Shown here in pieces: positions 44,991-56,265 of a stretch of DNA of 64,000 nucleotides. Origin of the DNA: Choricystis sp. odSpoLacu1 (lineage: Eukaryota; Chlorophyta; Trebouxiophyceae); contig OY253650.1 of NCBI GenBank assembly GCA_958009055.1, forward strand, positions 620,001-684,000. Direction: 5' to 3'. The notes below the pieces were generated by a model that made no database searches, was not told the origin of the DNA, and saw only the letters and a program-made list of their open reading frames with translations. Numbering within the stretch: the stretch's first letter is position 1; each line of letters begins with the position of its first letter. The position numbers were made by a program, and so were the translations under genes.

Positions 44991-47300
44991 TCACTGCTGC
45001 TGCTGCCACCCCCCCTGGCCCCCGTGCGCCGCCTGCTGGCCATAGTACGCCGCCTGCTGCTGCTGCTGGTGGTGTTGCGGCGCCCCGCCCTGCCACCCGC
45101 CCTGCCACCCGCCGCCCTGCCACGCGCGCTTGCGCGGCGGGGGCCCACCCCACCCACCCACCGCGGCAGGGGGGCCGGCAGCCACGGCGGGGGGTCCAGC
45201 AGCGGCCACGGCCGCCGTGTACCCAAACCGGGCGTCGTGCAGAGCGGTGGCGGCTTTGAGGGTGGACACATCGCGAGCAGTCGCCTCCGCCAGGGCCACA
45301 CTCCTGGCTGACAGCGCCGCCCGGGCGGCGGGGGCCAGGGCAGAGGGGGGCAGGGGTAGGCCTGGCGGAGACGTGGGGACGGGGCCAGTGGGCTGCGGCG
45401 GTGGCGCCGCGGCGGTGGCGTCGCCGTCGCCGTCGGTCGGCGCGGCGGGTGCGGCCACAACCACTGGCGGCGGCGCGGCGGCCGCCTGCAGCACCACCAC
45501 CGCCCGGTCACCGCCGTCGGGGCCGCCATACCGTTCCTCGATGGCGGCGGCGGCCTCCCACAGGGCGCGCTCGGCCGGGGCGGCTGCGAGAGCAGAGGAG
45601 AGCGCGGCGCGCGCGCCGTCGATGTCTCCTGATTCAGCTTTCAACAAGGCAGCGTGCACCGCGATGGCGGCCTGGGACGCGGGCGAGACTGCCGTCGCCA
45701 GGGCCAGGTCCAGGGCGGCGGCTGCGGCAGACGCGTCCCCCGCGCGGCGTTCAAGGTGTGCAATCGCGACGGCAGCTTGCGCCAGCCCCGGCGCAACCAC
45801 ATCACGCAGCGCCACCAGCCTCACCCGCGCGGCAGGCACATCCCCAGCCGCCTCCTCCAGCCTCGCCGCAAACATGTGGGCCTCCGGGCGGCGCTTGCAG
45901 TGAACGTCTGCCGCCGCCACGGCGGCCGCGCGCGCGGCGGCCGCGTCGCCCGCCGCCTCCAGTGCGCGCGCGCGCCGCCGCCAAAACTCGGGGTAGGCGA
46001 CCGCAGCAATCAGGCAACGGTGGTAGGCGCGGTCGATGGCGTCGGAAGCCGCGGGCGGGCCGACGCCGCCGCCCTCGAGTTCGTCCAACAGGGACCACCA
46101 GGCAGCGACCTGGCCCCCATCCAGCGGCCGCACATGGAAGTACGGCCTGCGAATGCGTTCCTCGTGGGGGCCGCGCCGGGCGGCATCCTCCCTGGCGGCG
46201 GCGGAGGCGGCGTCCGCGGAGGCGAGCCAGGCGGCGGCGACAGCGTGGTCGGGGGGCGGCGCGGCCGCGTCGCCCGCGGGGGCAGCGGCCGCGCGCGCGG
46301 CAGCCAGCTCATCCTCGGGCGCCAGCGCCTCCAGCGGACCCGCCACCGCCAGCTCGTGCATGCGGGCGCGGGCGCGGTCGACGTCGCGGGTGGGGGAGGC
46401 GGCGAAGCGGCGCCAGACGGCGTGAGCGGACGCGGGGCCGCCGCTCGCGGCAGTCCGCTCCCACTCGGCGAACGCGTCCCACAGGGGGCCCGCGGTCCAC
46501 GCGTCGCCCGCTTCAGCGACGGCACGGTTGTAGAGGCTGTGTGGAGAGTGGGGTGGGGGTGAGGTGAGTTTGGGCAACGTTTTTTTCTCACTCTCCTGCC
46601 CAATCATTCTCTCTCTCACACACACACACCTCCTGACCGCGTCGTCGCCCGAGCCATCCGCCACCAGGCGAGCCGCGTACGGCAGCCACAGGTCGGGCGA
46701 GGCAGCCAGCCCCGCTGCCAGGCCGCGTTCATAAACCGCGGCCGCAGCCGAGGGCGCGTCGTCGCCCGCGCCGCTCGCAGCCGCCGCCGCCGCGTCGGCC
46801 AGCTTCTTCCAGTAGCCGTAGCAGAGGGGCCACTCGGCCAGCAGGGCTTCCAGGGCTTGGGACGTGAGGAGGGGGTCGTTCTGTGTTGGTTGGGGAGGGG
46901 AGGGGAAGAGGTGGTTTGTGAGCTGGCAAGCGTGTGTGTGTGTGTTTGGCCGGGCAGACGGAGCGTGATCCTCCCCCAGTCGCCCTCCCCTGGCCTAGTA
47001 GGAGCTTCACTTGATAGCAGCACACTGGCGCAGAGATGGAGGGAGGACAAGAAGAGGCCGGCGCGCGCGGCGCAGTCGCTCGATGGCCGGCGCGCCGGCA
47101 AATGAGTGATCGGACGCTCCGCACGCCCCCCTCCCCACCATCCCCACACTCACCAACGCGTCCGCGGCAGCCGCCAGCGCCACCGCCGCCTCAAAGTTGC
47201 CGGGGGAGGCACGGAAGGCCGCCCACTCGGCTTCCAGGGGCTGCAGGTCGTCCCCCGGGTCGACCGGGACGTCGCCGTCGTAGGTGGGCTGGTCGGCCAT
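44991..47300 (-). CDS. PRPF39: PRP39, U1 snRNP HAT-repeat splicing factor
   Basis: Exons 47300-47154 (MADQPTYDGDVPVD), 46880-46630 and 46536-44991 give 647 residues. The HAT (half-TPR) repeats are clear: ALLAEWPLCYGYWKKLADAA, VYERGL, YNRAVAEAGDAWTAGPLWDA, then IRRPYFHVRPLDGGQVAAWW, a block specific for Prp39/Prp42 (IKRPYFHVKPL in animals), and EFWRRRARALEAAGD. The C-terminal end is rich in Gln, Gly and Tyr (GGWQGGWQGG, QQQAAYYGQQ) and looks disordered or prion-like. Prp39 stabilises U1 on 5' splice sites; a short-intron genome such as this one relies on intron definition. TGA stop. Confidence 0.9.
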
Positions 47301-47533
47301 TGTGTGTGCGTGTGTGTGGGTGATCACACGGCTGTAGTCACAGGCCGCTGGCTCGTGCGTTCAGCCACACCCGAAAGGCGCCGCGAAAAGAAAAGAGCAG
47401 CGGTTTTGTGTGTCGAAGACACAAAACTGGGGAGAGGACGACAAAGGGCGCTGAATCCCTGCTCCCCCCGCCCCGCCTCGCACCCTCCACTCCGGCCTCT
47501 GCCCTCGCACCGGGTGCAGCCCCCGCTCCACCC
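47301..47533. promoter_or_regulatory. Shared upstream region of PRP39 and the GDP-mannose transporter
   Basis: A 233-bp divergent gap. Nothing beyond a GT repeat near 47303-47318 stands out. Confidence 0.4.
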
Positions 47534-48981
47534 ATGATCTCCGCCCACGGCACCCGCCCCGGCGTGGCCACGGCCACCGTGGTCGCGCGCGACGCCGAGT
47601 CGCTGCTCCCCGTGTCCAAGGCCGCGGGCGACCGGCGAGCCGGGACGTCGCTTTTCGGGTTTTCCACGACGCTGGTGTCTGGAGCGTGCTACTGTTTGGG
47701 TGAGGAGGAGGGCGGGGCGAGCGAGGGAAAGAAAAAAAAGGGGGCGCGATTCGTTTTTCCCGGCGGAAGACCGGAGGGTACGGAGCGCCTGGTTGGGCAC
47801 GGCCCGCGCCGGCCGCCGCCACACACACCCCCCCACGGGGTGGCAACGTCGGCTTGCTGTCTGATGAGGGTGGCAGGAGGGCAGGGTGTCCAGGTTTTCG
47901 AGACATACACGCGTGCCCTGTGTTTTCGAGGTGCCACCACCCCCAAACCCTCCCCTCCTCCCCACCCTCCACACTCAGCCTCCACCTCCATGGTCCTGCT
48001 CAACAAGGCCGCCCTCTCCTCCTTTGGCTTTGGCGCCCCCACCGCCCTCCTCCTGTTCCAGTGCTGCGTGGCTGTGTCTGCCGCCGCCGCGTGCGGCGCG
48101 GCGGGCGTGGCCAGGCTGGAGCGGCCGTCGTGGCGGCTGGTCAGGATGTGGGCGCCTGTGAACGTGTTGTTTGTAGGTGAGTGAGTGTGAAGGTGTGGGA
48201 AGGAGAGAAGAGAAAAGAGGACAGCACACACAGCCTCAACCAACCCTCCTTCCCCTCTTCTCCAGCCATGGTCTGGTCCTCCTTCTTCTCCCTGCGCGAC
48301 CTGGGCGTGCCCATGGTCACCGTGCTCAAGAACCTGACCAACGTGTTCACCATCGCGGGCGACTACTTTTTCTTCGGGCGCACGCACGGGCGCGCGGTCT
48401 GGGCGACCCTGGCACTAATGTCCGCCTCCGCCTTCTGCGGTGCCGCCACCGACCTCGCCTTCTCCGCCCGCGGCTACGCGTGGCAACTCGTCAACTGCGC
48501 CGCGACGGCGGGCTACTCGCTGGCGCTGCGGGGGACGATGGACCGCGCGGCAGCGGCCACCCACTCGCGCCGCCGCTTGAACGAACTCTCCATGGTCTTC
48601 TACAACAACGCCCTCTCCATCCCCCTGGTGGGGGGGTTGGCCCTGGCCAACGGGGAGCTGGTGTCCGTGTGGCGCGACCCCGCGCTGGGGAATCACGCGT
48701 TTGTGGCTGCTGCGCTCGCGTCGGCCGCGCTGGCGTTCGGCATCTCGTTCTCCTCCCTCTGGTTTCTGTCCACCACGTCCGCCACCACGTTCTCGCTGGT
48801 GGGGTCCCTCAACAAGGTGCCCGTGGCGGCCATTGGCTTGGTGGCGTTTGGGGTGCCGGCGACGCCTCAGAATGTCGCAGCAGTCGGCGTCGGCCTCGCC
48901 GCGTCGGCCGTGTTTGTGGTGGCCAAGTCGGGGCCGCCCCAGGCGGCGGGTGGCAAGAGCAAGGACGGCAGACTGAAGTGA
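47534..48981 (+). CDS. GDP-mannose transporter (VRG4/GONST type)
   Basis: Exons 47534-47699, 47979-48176 and 48266-48981 give 359 residues with about ten hydrophobic segments. Family motifs are present: MVLLNKAALSSFGF, MVWSSFFSLRDLGVPMVTVL followed by KNLTN (FFSLRYLNVPMVTVFKNLTN in GONST/VRG4), and GSLNKVPVA in place of the GALNK nucleotide-binding motif. It imports GDP-mannose into the Golgi lumen in exchange for GMP, feeding N-glycan, mannan or GPI-type glycosylation. A Lys-rich end (GGKSKDGRLK) may be a sorting signal. TGA stop. Confidence 0.9.
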
Positions 48982-49367
48982 GGAAATGGTTGTTGAGAGA
49001 GAGAGAGAGAGAATCGCAGAAGGAAAACAAAGCAGGTGACCCCCACAACGCAACGCCCCCCCCTTTTTTTGTGTTTTTGTTTGTTTCGGTTGGCGGTGGA
49101 GAGAGAGAGAGCAGGCCCCCACGTTTTCTTTTTGTCGCCCCCGTCATTGTAGTGTGAGAGTGCAACACTTGTTTGTGTGTGTGATCGGTTTTTTCCTTTT
49201 TGCGAAGTTCGGTGGTTTTTGGTTTGCTAACAGGGTGTGTGTTCGTTTGGTAGGAAGAAAACGAAGAAAAAGAAACGCCGACGGTGTAGTGTGTGGTAGG
49301 CGGTGGAAAAAAAAAGGGGGACAAGGCGGTGCAAGTGGCAACTCACGCACAACTCTCTCCCAACAAA
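48982..49367. other. Intergenic gap between convergent genes
   Basis: A 386-bp segment between the GDP-mannose transporter and the M14-like gene. It holds a GA repeat (about 48997-49012), T-rich stretches (49062-49085, 49186-49203) and A-rich runs near 49305. No convincing ORF or RNA gene is seen; it probably holds the two 3' UTRs. Confidence 0.6.
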
Positions 49368-52111
49368 TCACGCAGCCCGCGCCTTGACCCCCAGCGCCCC
49401 GCCCGGCCGCCGCTGCGGCCCCCACGCCCGCCACGCCGACATGGCGGCCGCCCCCGCGCACGCGCCCGCGCCCAGGGCGGTCAGCCAGCCTCCGCCGCGC
49501 GGGTCGTCATCGAGGCGCCTGCGCGTCGGCGGCGGCGGCCCCCGCCGCGCGTCCAGGGGGTCGCCCACACGGCCGCCACGGCGGCCCAGGCCGGCGTCCG
49601 CCACGCCGCCCACGACGGCGGCGCGGTCGGCGGCGATGGCGGCGCCTCCGGAGGCGGCACGACCCGCCGCCGCGCGCTCTGGGTGGTCGGGCAGCCCCGA
49701 CCCCGCCTGCGCCGCCCCCGACCCGGCGCCGGGTTGGCGGGGCAGACCGCCCGAGGCGCCTCCCGCCGCGCGGGCGGCGGCAGCGGCGGCGGACGAGGAG
49801 GAGGAGCCACCGCGCGACGTGACGCCAACGACAGCGTCTCCCCCGCCGACAGCAGCAGCGCCCCCTCCTCCCCTCAACGCCAAGTCCTGCTTGGTGGGCG
49901 GCGCCTTAGGCTCGGGTTGAGACCCCTGCATCGCGTGCGCGTCGGCGGACGAGGCGCGCGGGTGGGCGGCGAGGTGGTCGCCCAGCACGAGCACAGACGC
50001 GAGCCAGGCTGCCAGTGTGGCTTCATAGTCATCGTCATCCATGGGGCCAAAGTCGCGGGCACAGCGGGGGGGGGGGCGGGTGGGTGCCGCCCGTGGCTGC
50101 TGCGCCGGCGGCCGCGCCCGCGGACCGAGCGACGGTCGAGCGGTAGCCGACGCCCGTCGATGACGCCAGCGTCTCTTTTGCGTTGTGGGTGGGTGCATCC
50201 TCATCCTCGTCCTCATCATCGCGGTGGCGGTGCACCGTCTCCTCCAGGTCGATCAGGCCGTCGGGCCCCCGGAAGTCGTCGCGATGGTCGGTGATGGTGT
50301 CCTTCTCCACGGCCACGTTGCGAATCGCGGCCGCGGCGGCCGCCGCTTTCTTGGCCTTGTCACCGCCCGCGTCGTCCAGGTCGACCATCACGGTGACAGC
50401 GCCCCCGTCGGCCGCTTTGACGGCGGCGTTTGCGGCGGCTGCGGCGGCAGCGGCGGCCGCGTCGGCGGCAGCGGACGAGTCGCCGTCCCCTTTCTCCACC
50501 GGCTCCCCCGGCTTGGCGGCCGCCGCTTTGGCAGCGGTCGACCCAGGCAGGCGGGGGTCGTCCGAGGTTTCAGCCAACAGGGAGCCGTCCGCGTGCTTAA
50601 GGTCGAGGGGGGGCGGCTTGTCGCCACGCTCTGCCGCGGCAGCTGCCGCGCGCCCCAACGCAGCATCCAGCGCCGACCCGCGCGCCAAGCCGCCCGGGTT
50701 GGGGCCCGTCTGGACCAGGCGCCGGTTGGCGGGCAGGGCTTCTTTGGTGGTGGTTTTGGCGGTGTCGGTGGCGGCGTCGGCGCCGTTGCCGCGCGTGCCG
50801 GCACTACCACCACCACTCGGGCCCGACCCATAGATGTGCCACGTCAACGCCAGCGGGCCGCCCGGGCCCGCTGCTGCGGCTGCAGCGGCGGCGACGCCAG
50901 CGCCGGCAGCGGCGTAAGCACCCGTCAACTCAGCGATGCGTTCCAGCGCTTCATTGGCTGCCGCCGCGTCGGGGTGGCCCGCAGGCAGGTGCACACCCAC
51001 CGGCCCCCCACTGCGCAACGAGACAACGGCTTGAGGGCGCAGCGTGTCCACCAGGTGGGACAGGACGCGCGCTTCAGCCGCGCCGAGCGCGCCGGCCGCG
51101 CCCGCGCCCGCGCCGCCCGCGGCGCACGGGTCTCCACGCTCAGCGGCTTTGCGGGCCACAATGTTGGCGACGGGCACAATCTTGAAGACGACGCGCTTGA
51201 GGACGGAGGAGGACCACTCGTCCAGGGAGCCTTGGGCCCAGCCGGAGCGCCACGCGGTTTTGAGGGCGGACTGCATCGGGGCCCAGTCGGCGGGGCCGCC
51301 GTCGTCCCCAGGGTCGGCCGTGTCGACAGCAGCAGAGGAAGACAAGGTTGTTCCATTGCCCGCTAACAGGACGCCCAGCCAGAAGGCGAGTTCCGAGGTG
51401 ATGAGCTCGCGCCCCGCTTCGCCGCCCACGATCAGCACCGTCTCCTTGCCCTTGTCCCCGCCGGCCGCAAAGTCGGTGACGGTGAGCAGGGGGAGGGAGG
51501 TGTCGGAGTCGGGGTCGGGTATGTCCTCGTAGCTGGGAGGGAGGGGTGAGTGGGTGCGTCAGCGACTGCGTCGAACGGAGACGGCGGACACGCGAAATCG
51601 GGGGGTGTGTGTGTTTGGTCGCGTCCCCCTCCTCTCTCCCAGCTCGCCCACCGCCCACAACGCGGTGTGAGCACGTCTCGTCCGTCGTGGCGCTCGCCGC
51701 CCACGGTGTCCGAGGCGAGGGCCGAGGCAGGGCGCGCCGGCAGGCACAAGGCGCGCCAACCAAAAACCAGAACGCGCGCGCGCCTGGCGCGGCGGGTATC
51801 CCCTCCGCCGCCGCCGCCACCTTTCTCACCCCCCAATCGGGCCAGCAGCACACATGCAGCAGGTTTTGTTGCCACAGCACGTCCAATCCAACGCACCGTG
51901 CTCGTGCCGGCGCCTTGAGCGCAGTCTTGCGCAGCCCCTCCAGAATCGCGTCGGTGCGGTGGTACAGCCCCCACGGCAGGGACGCGCCCGCGCCGGTAGT
52001 GGCGGTGGTGGTGGCTCCACCGATGGCGCCTGGCTTGGCCTGCTGGGCGGTGGCGGGGGAGGCGACCAGCGCCGCGGCCAGCAGCAGGGCGAGTGCGCGC
52101 CTGCCGCGCAT
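49368..52111 (-). CDS. M14 carboxypeptidase-like protein lacking zinc ligands, secretory, one apparent frameshift
   Basis: Exon 1 (52111-51897) starts with a clear signal peptide (MRGRRALALLLAAALVASPA) and WGLYHRTDAILEGLRK. Exon 2 (from 51532) has YEDIPDPDS, LPLLTVTDF, TVLIVGGEAGRELITSELAF and FKIVPVANIVARK, matching plant M14 carboxypeptidase-like proteins (VFGEHGRELITSELA...VKMVPIENPNGRK). The zinc-binding HxxE is AxxE here, the DLNRNW block is missing and the later HSG-type zinc His reads LRSG, so the fold seems kept but not the active site. A long Ala/Asp-rich region follows. At a C10 run (plus strand G10, 50066-50075) the frame ends early; shifting one base continues as DDDDYEATLAAWLASVLVLG and ends at 49368 with a possible C-terminal membrane segment (LTALGAGACAGAAAMSAW). 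TGA stop. Confidence 0.65.
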
Positions 52112-52335
52112 CGGAGGAGAGTCGGCCAGGCGCGCGGTGGGGCTCCCGATGTGGTTGGGTGCAAGGGCGGCTGTGCTTGCACACACAGGCGGTGCGTGTG
52201 GAGGGAGTGTGGCCGCGCACGCACAGGGCAGCCCGCCTATCGATAAAAAACAAACGCAAGGTGAGTGCGCTCACTCTCGCCGAGTTGTCATCGCCTCTCT
52301 CCGCCCGAGCAACACTCCACGCCTCTCCCCCCATT
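52112..52335. promoter_or_regulatory. Shared upstream region of the M14-like gene and Rieske
   Basis: A 224-bp divergent gap with an ATCGATAAAAAACAAA stretch near 52238-52254, the only AT-rich spot in it. Confidence 0.4.
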
Positions 52336-53517
52336 ATGCCTCGCCGCGGCCTGGCCACTCTGGCTGGTCGCCTCCTGCGCGGCGCGGGCGGCGGCGCCGG
52401 GGCGGGCGCCCCCCCGACCGCCTGGACCGCGCCGGCGGCGGCACTCGCGTCTTCGTCGTCTCGTGGTGCGTGTGGCGTGTGTGCGACGTGGCCGCGTCCG
52501 CTTCCACCCTCACGGGCACGCTGGTGGTGCACACGCTAGCGCCCGGTGGGATTGGGGACGGGGAGCGTGGCTCGATCGGGCGCGCGAGAAATCGCGCGCG
52601 CCCTTCGGCCTCCGTCCGCGCCATCCCCCTTTTGCGTCGCCCTGTTTGGTTTGCCGCGCCCGCCTGCCCGCCACGCGGGCGCAGCCACACACGCACACAG
52701 TGCTCACCCATGTTTTTGCCTTCCCTCCTCCCTCCCATCAGCCTTCTCCGACGTGACCCACTTCACGCCGCCCGCCGCGACGACGCGCGCGGGGTTCGCT
52801 GTGGACGCGGACGGTCTGCTGCCCACGACGGCGGCCCTCAAGAACCCGACGCCGGACATTGCGTGAGTTGTCTGGTGGGGGGTGGGGGGAGAGTTGGGGG
52901 GAAAGACGAGGGGGGGGAAAAGAGGCACAATGCGCCGCACTTAACCCTACCCCCCCACCCCCCACCACCACAGCTACGACACACACTCCCACGACCAGTT
53001 CCTGCCGGGCGACGACACCAAGCGCGCCTTCACCTACTTTGTGCTGACGGGCGGCCGCTTCATCTATGCGTCGGCCCTGCGGCTGGCGGTGTTGAAGTTC
53101 GTTCTTTCGATGACCGCCACCAAAGACGTCCTGGCCATGGCCTCCCTCGAGGTCGACCTGTCCAAGATCACGGTCGGTCAAACCGTCACCGTCAAGTGGC
53201 GGGGCAAGCCCGTGTTTGTGAGGCGGCGGTCTGAGGACGAGATCCAGGGCGCCGAGTCGGTCGCCCTGTCCACCCTGCGCGACCCCCAACCCGACTCCGC
53301 CCGCGTCGTCAATCCTGAGTGGTTGGTTGTCGTCGGCGTCTGCACCCACCTGGGGTGTGTGCCCCTCCCCGGCGCGGGCGACTATGGCGGCTGGTTCTGC
53401 CCGTGTCACGGGTCGCACTACGACACCTCGGGCCGCATCCGCAAGGGTCCGGCCCCCACCAACCTGGAGGTGCCGGAGTACAAGTTCATCGATTACGACA
53501 CGCTGCTGGTTGGGTGA
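52336..53517 (+). CDS. Rieske iron-sulfur subunit of mitochondrial complex III
   Basis: Exons 52336-52465, 52742-52862 and 52974-53517 join in phase to 264 residues. The start [18 protein letters not shown] is Arg-rich and acid-free, a mitochondrial presequence. A single membrane segment ([18 protein letters not shown] region) precedes the hinge [15 protein letters not shown], and the cluster-binding motifs are CTHLGC and CPCHGSHYD, followed by [12 protein letters not shown]. The spacing and the absence of the plastid b6f type sequence identify the bc1 enzyme that oxidises ubiquinol in the inner mitochondrial membrane. Intron 1 is 276 bp and separates the presequence from the mature part. TGA stop. 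Confidence 0.96.
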
Positions 53518-53819
53518 ATGGGGGGGATAGAGGGTGGGAGAGGTGGGTGACACGGGTTGGCGACATTAGGGTGCGTGGGGTGGTGGTGCGTTCCCTTTTT
53601 TCGCACCACATTTTCTGTGAGAGAATGCCTTGTTACACACAGAAGCGTTTTCCATTCGTTTTCCTTTCGGGGCGCGGGGGTGCGCGTGGTTTTGGGAGGG
53701 GAGAAAGAGCGAAAGTTCTGCGCGTCGCGCTGTCCTCACCACACTCTCCGCATCTCGTTTGTCGCGCTTCCCCACACGCGCGCGCGCCCATCTACCCCCC
53801 CACCACACACACCCCACCG
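53518..53819. other. Intergenic gap between same-strand genes
   Basis: About 300 bp between Rieske and the next gene on the same strand. It should hold the Rieske 3' UTR and the promoter of the membrane-protein gene. Some T-rich stretches (53597-53612, 53645-53668) stand out; no ORF is convincing. Confidence 0.5.
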
Positions 53820-54512
53820 ATGCGCACCGTCACCCGCCACTGGTGGCTGGTCGCGCTGGTCGCCCTGGCCGCCTGCGCGGCCGCCCAGCCAGACCCCATC
53901 GACGCGCCCGCCGCGACCGCGCGCCCGGTGACGACTGTGCCCGCCAGCTGCTCGTCCGCCCTGCCGACCAGCGACGTAGTGCCGTCAGTTCAGCCCCGCA
54001 GGTCGGGCGGGGGTGGCATGGGCGGCGGTGCTCCCACGGCGATTGCGACGCCCGCGCCCACGCCCGTCATCATCGTGGTCGAAACCGAGCCCGCCCCCAC
54101 CCCCCGCCCCACGACGACCGCCGCCGCCAAGGCTGCCGCCGCCGCGCCGCCCGGGGCCAAGCTGTCGGCCGCGGTGGCGGCCGCTCAAAAGGAGGCGGCC
54201 GCGCCCGCGCCCGCGCCCAAGCCCTCCACCAAGGCTGACGCCGAGGCCGCCACGTTTGCCGCGCACGCCAAGAATGGCGTGCCGAGAGACGCCGTGCCCG
54301 CGGGCGTGGAGTCGACGCCTGCTGCCAAGCAGGGCAGCGGGGGCGTGCCCCCGGGCGGCGTTGCGGCAATCATTGTCGCGTCGCTGGCCGCGGTGGCCGC
54401 CCTTATCACGGGCACCGTGCTGCTGGTCAAGCGGCGCCGCAAATTTGCGCCCATGGAGGAGGGAGGGGCTGGTGGCGCGGCGCCGGCTGCTCCTGGGGCG
54501 GCGGCGGTGTGA
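53820..54512 (+). CDS. Type I single-pass membrane protein, proline/alanine/threonine-rich
   Basis: An intronless ORF of 230 residues. It has a signal peptide (WWLVALVALAACAAAQ), a long Ala/Pro/Thr-rich ectodomain with two cysteines at most, a membrane segment (VAAIIVASLAAVAALITGTV) and a basic stop-transfer KRRRKF followed by a short cytoplasmic tail. The ectodomain looks like an O-glycosylated stalk. No domain is recognisable, so function is unknown; it may be a surface or cell-wall anchor protein. The topology and start are well supported, the family is not. TGA stop. Confidence 0.65.
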   Translation: MRTVTRHWWLVALVALAACAAAQPDPIDAPAATARPVTTVPASCSSALPTSDVVPSVQPRRSGGGGMGGGAPTAIATPAPTPVIIVVETEPAPTPRPTTTAAAKAAAAAPPGAKLSAAVAAAQKEAAAPAPAPKPSTKADAEAATFAAHAKNGVPRDAVPAGVESTPAAKQGSGGVPPGGVAAIIVASLAAVAALITGTVLLVKRRRKFAPMEEGGAGGAAPAAPGAAAV

Positions 54513-54672
54513 GGGAGAGAGTGGTTCATTTTTGTGTGCGTGCGGGGTGCGCGCACCATCCCCCCCCCCCCTAACCTCATAAAAACAATGCCCCTTGCCT
54601 TGCAATATATCAGTTAGTTTCATTTTGGGATCGTGATCGCCTTTTACACAGACACAAGCAATTATCTCTCTC

Positions 54673-55935
54673 TCAAAAATCAAACACAACGCGCACGCCG
54701 CCCCCCAGTGCCGGCAGCACCATCCCCGGCGGCAGCATCACGTCGACGCCGGTCTCGGTGACGGTGACGTCGGCGCGGCGCAGGTCGATGGCGGCGGCTG
54801 AGGGTTTCGGTGAAGGGTGGAGGTTGTTTTTTCCGTTTGTTTTGATCAAAAACAAAAACTCCACACACCACACACAACTCTCACCTGGCGACCCGCCCAG
54901 CGGGGCCACCGCCACGGTGACGGCATACTGCTGGCATGCGGGCAGCTCGTTCTGGAAGCAGTCGAGTGGGATGCTGTGGTGGTGGTGGGGAGGGAAAGGA
55001 GAGATGATGAAGAAAGAATCGCTTGCCTCGTCAAAAAAATCTCCAAACATCTGCACCGCCCGACCCACTCCACCCCCACTCTCCACTCCACCACCACCCT
55101 CACACACACTTACACACTCTCACTCACCTCAAACGCCGTCCTCCCGTCGCTCCCGCAGCCTCTGCCGCCCCCACGTGGGCCACAAGGCGGTAGCGCCGTC
55201 CGAGCGCGGCCTCCACTTCAGCCAGCCGCCCCCCCGCCAGCGCCGACCGCACGCCGGACGAGGAGACGGGCGTGTCTTCGTCGCTGTCACCTGCCGGCAC
55301 CAACGGCACCACAGTGACGCCGACGCCGCGCGCGGCGCAGAGCTCACGCAACACCTCCGTGTCGCCCGCCGCTCTGTGCCCAAACCGGTACCCCTCCCCC
55401 ACCACCACGTGGGCGGCGCCCAGGGATCCAGTCAGGACGTCCACAAAGGCGGAGGGGGACAGGGTGCGCACGGCGGAGAAGGGGACGACGCGCTCGCGCG
55501 GCGCGCAGCCGCCGCACGCGGCCGCCCACCCCGCCAGCACGCGCCCCCTGTCGTCGGGAGACACGAGAGGGCGGCGGGGGGCCCACCCGAGTTCGGCAGC
55601 CATGCCGGCAAAAGAGACGAGCCAGGGCGTGAGGCGGGCGGGGGGGGAGGCGGCGGTGACTGCCAGGCGCGCGTGGCCGCGGTGGAGGGCGTCAAACTTT
55701 CCCAGGGCGACGGACGGGGGGCCGCGAGGAGGTGGAGCGGCAATGAGGGGGGTCATCCAGTCGGACGGGGTGCAGTGTTCGACGAGGCGGGTGGAGGTGG
55801 GGAGGCCTGGAGAGGAGACGGCTAGGTGGTGGGCGGGGTGTTTTGGACCAGTCCCCCGTTTCTTTGCGGGACCTTCCCCCACAAGCACCACGCACCGCAC
55901 GCGTTATTGGCGGTGGCGCACACTGGTCGCCTCAT
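54673..55935 (-). CDS. FAD synthetase (RibF-like FMN adenylyltransferase)
   Basis: Exons 55935-55896, 55821-55128, 54973-54885 and 54797-54673 join in phase to 315 residues. The nucleotidyltransferase motif is GKFDALHRGHARLA (GxFDxxHxGH), with VVGEGYRFGHRAAGD, where RibF proteins have the (V/I)G.DFRFG.. element, and SSSGVRSALAGGRLAEVEAA near the end of the domain (SSTxIR). No riboflavin kinase domain follows, as in the plant plastid RibF enzymes, which only adenylate FMN. The predicted start MRRPVCATANNACAV is short for a transit peptide, so plastid location is inferred from the family rather than seen. An alternative acceptor (CCAG at about 55813) keeps the same phase. TGA stop. Confidence 0.8.
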
Positions 55936-56265
55936 GGCGACGCCACCACGCAAGGCGCGGGGAGGCCGCATTCAGGCCCAAAACAAAACGAAGTTGGCGG
56001 GAGTTTTTTTTTTTTTTTTTTTTTTTCGTCCAAGCCATTGTACCTTTTTTTTTGCGTTTCCATTCGCCCTCCAAACCCTTCACAAACCCGCCACCTCCAC
56101 AAAGCGAGACACGCGTGAGAAGTGTTCGTGCTGATCTCGTGAGTGGAGGGTGGGCACAGGAAGGGGAGGCTGCCACCCCGGCTGCAGGCTGCGGGGCCCG
56201 CGCCGCGACGCCGTCGCGCCGTCGCTTCTCAAACCCACCCACCACACACCGACCCCCCCCCAGCC
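55936..56265. promoter_or_regulatory. Divergent upstream region of FAD synthetase and the USP gene
   Basis: A 330-bp gap between divergent genes. It is dominated by a T23 run (56004-56026) and a second T-rich stretch (56045-56055). No ORF is convincing. Confidence 0.5.
56004..56026. repeat. T23 homopolymer
   Basis: The longest homopolymer in the window, in the shared upstream region of FAD synthetase and USP. Confidence 0.85.

Noticed and set aside
51546..53234. Plus-strand ORF of 562 codons across the M14/Rieske promoter
   Set aside because: It crosses a divergent promoter and three Rieske introns and exons in the wrong frame, and has no domain. The plus-strand ORF 50185-51366 is likewise a shadow of the M14-like gene.
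55757..55900. FAD synthetase start at the internal ATG (55757) or the GTG at 55900
   Set aside because: The GTG is not a plausible eukaryotic start. The ATG at 55935 with a GTGCGT donor and an in-phase acceptor gives a longer N terminus, though 55757 cannot be fully excluded.
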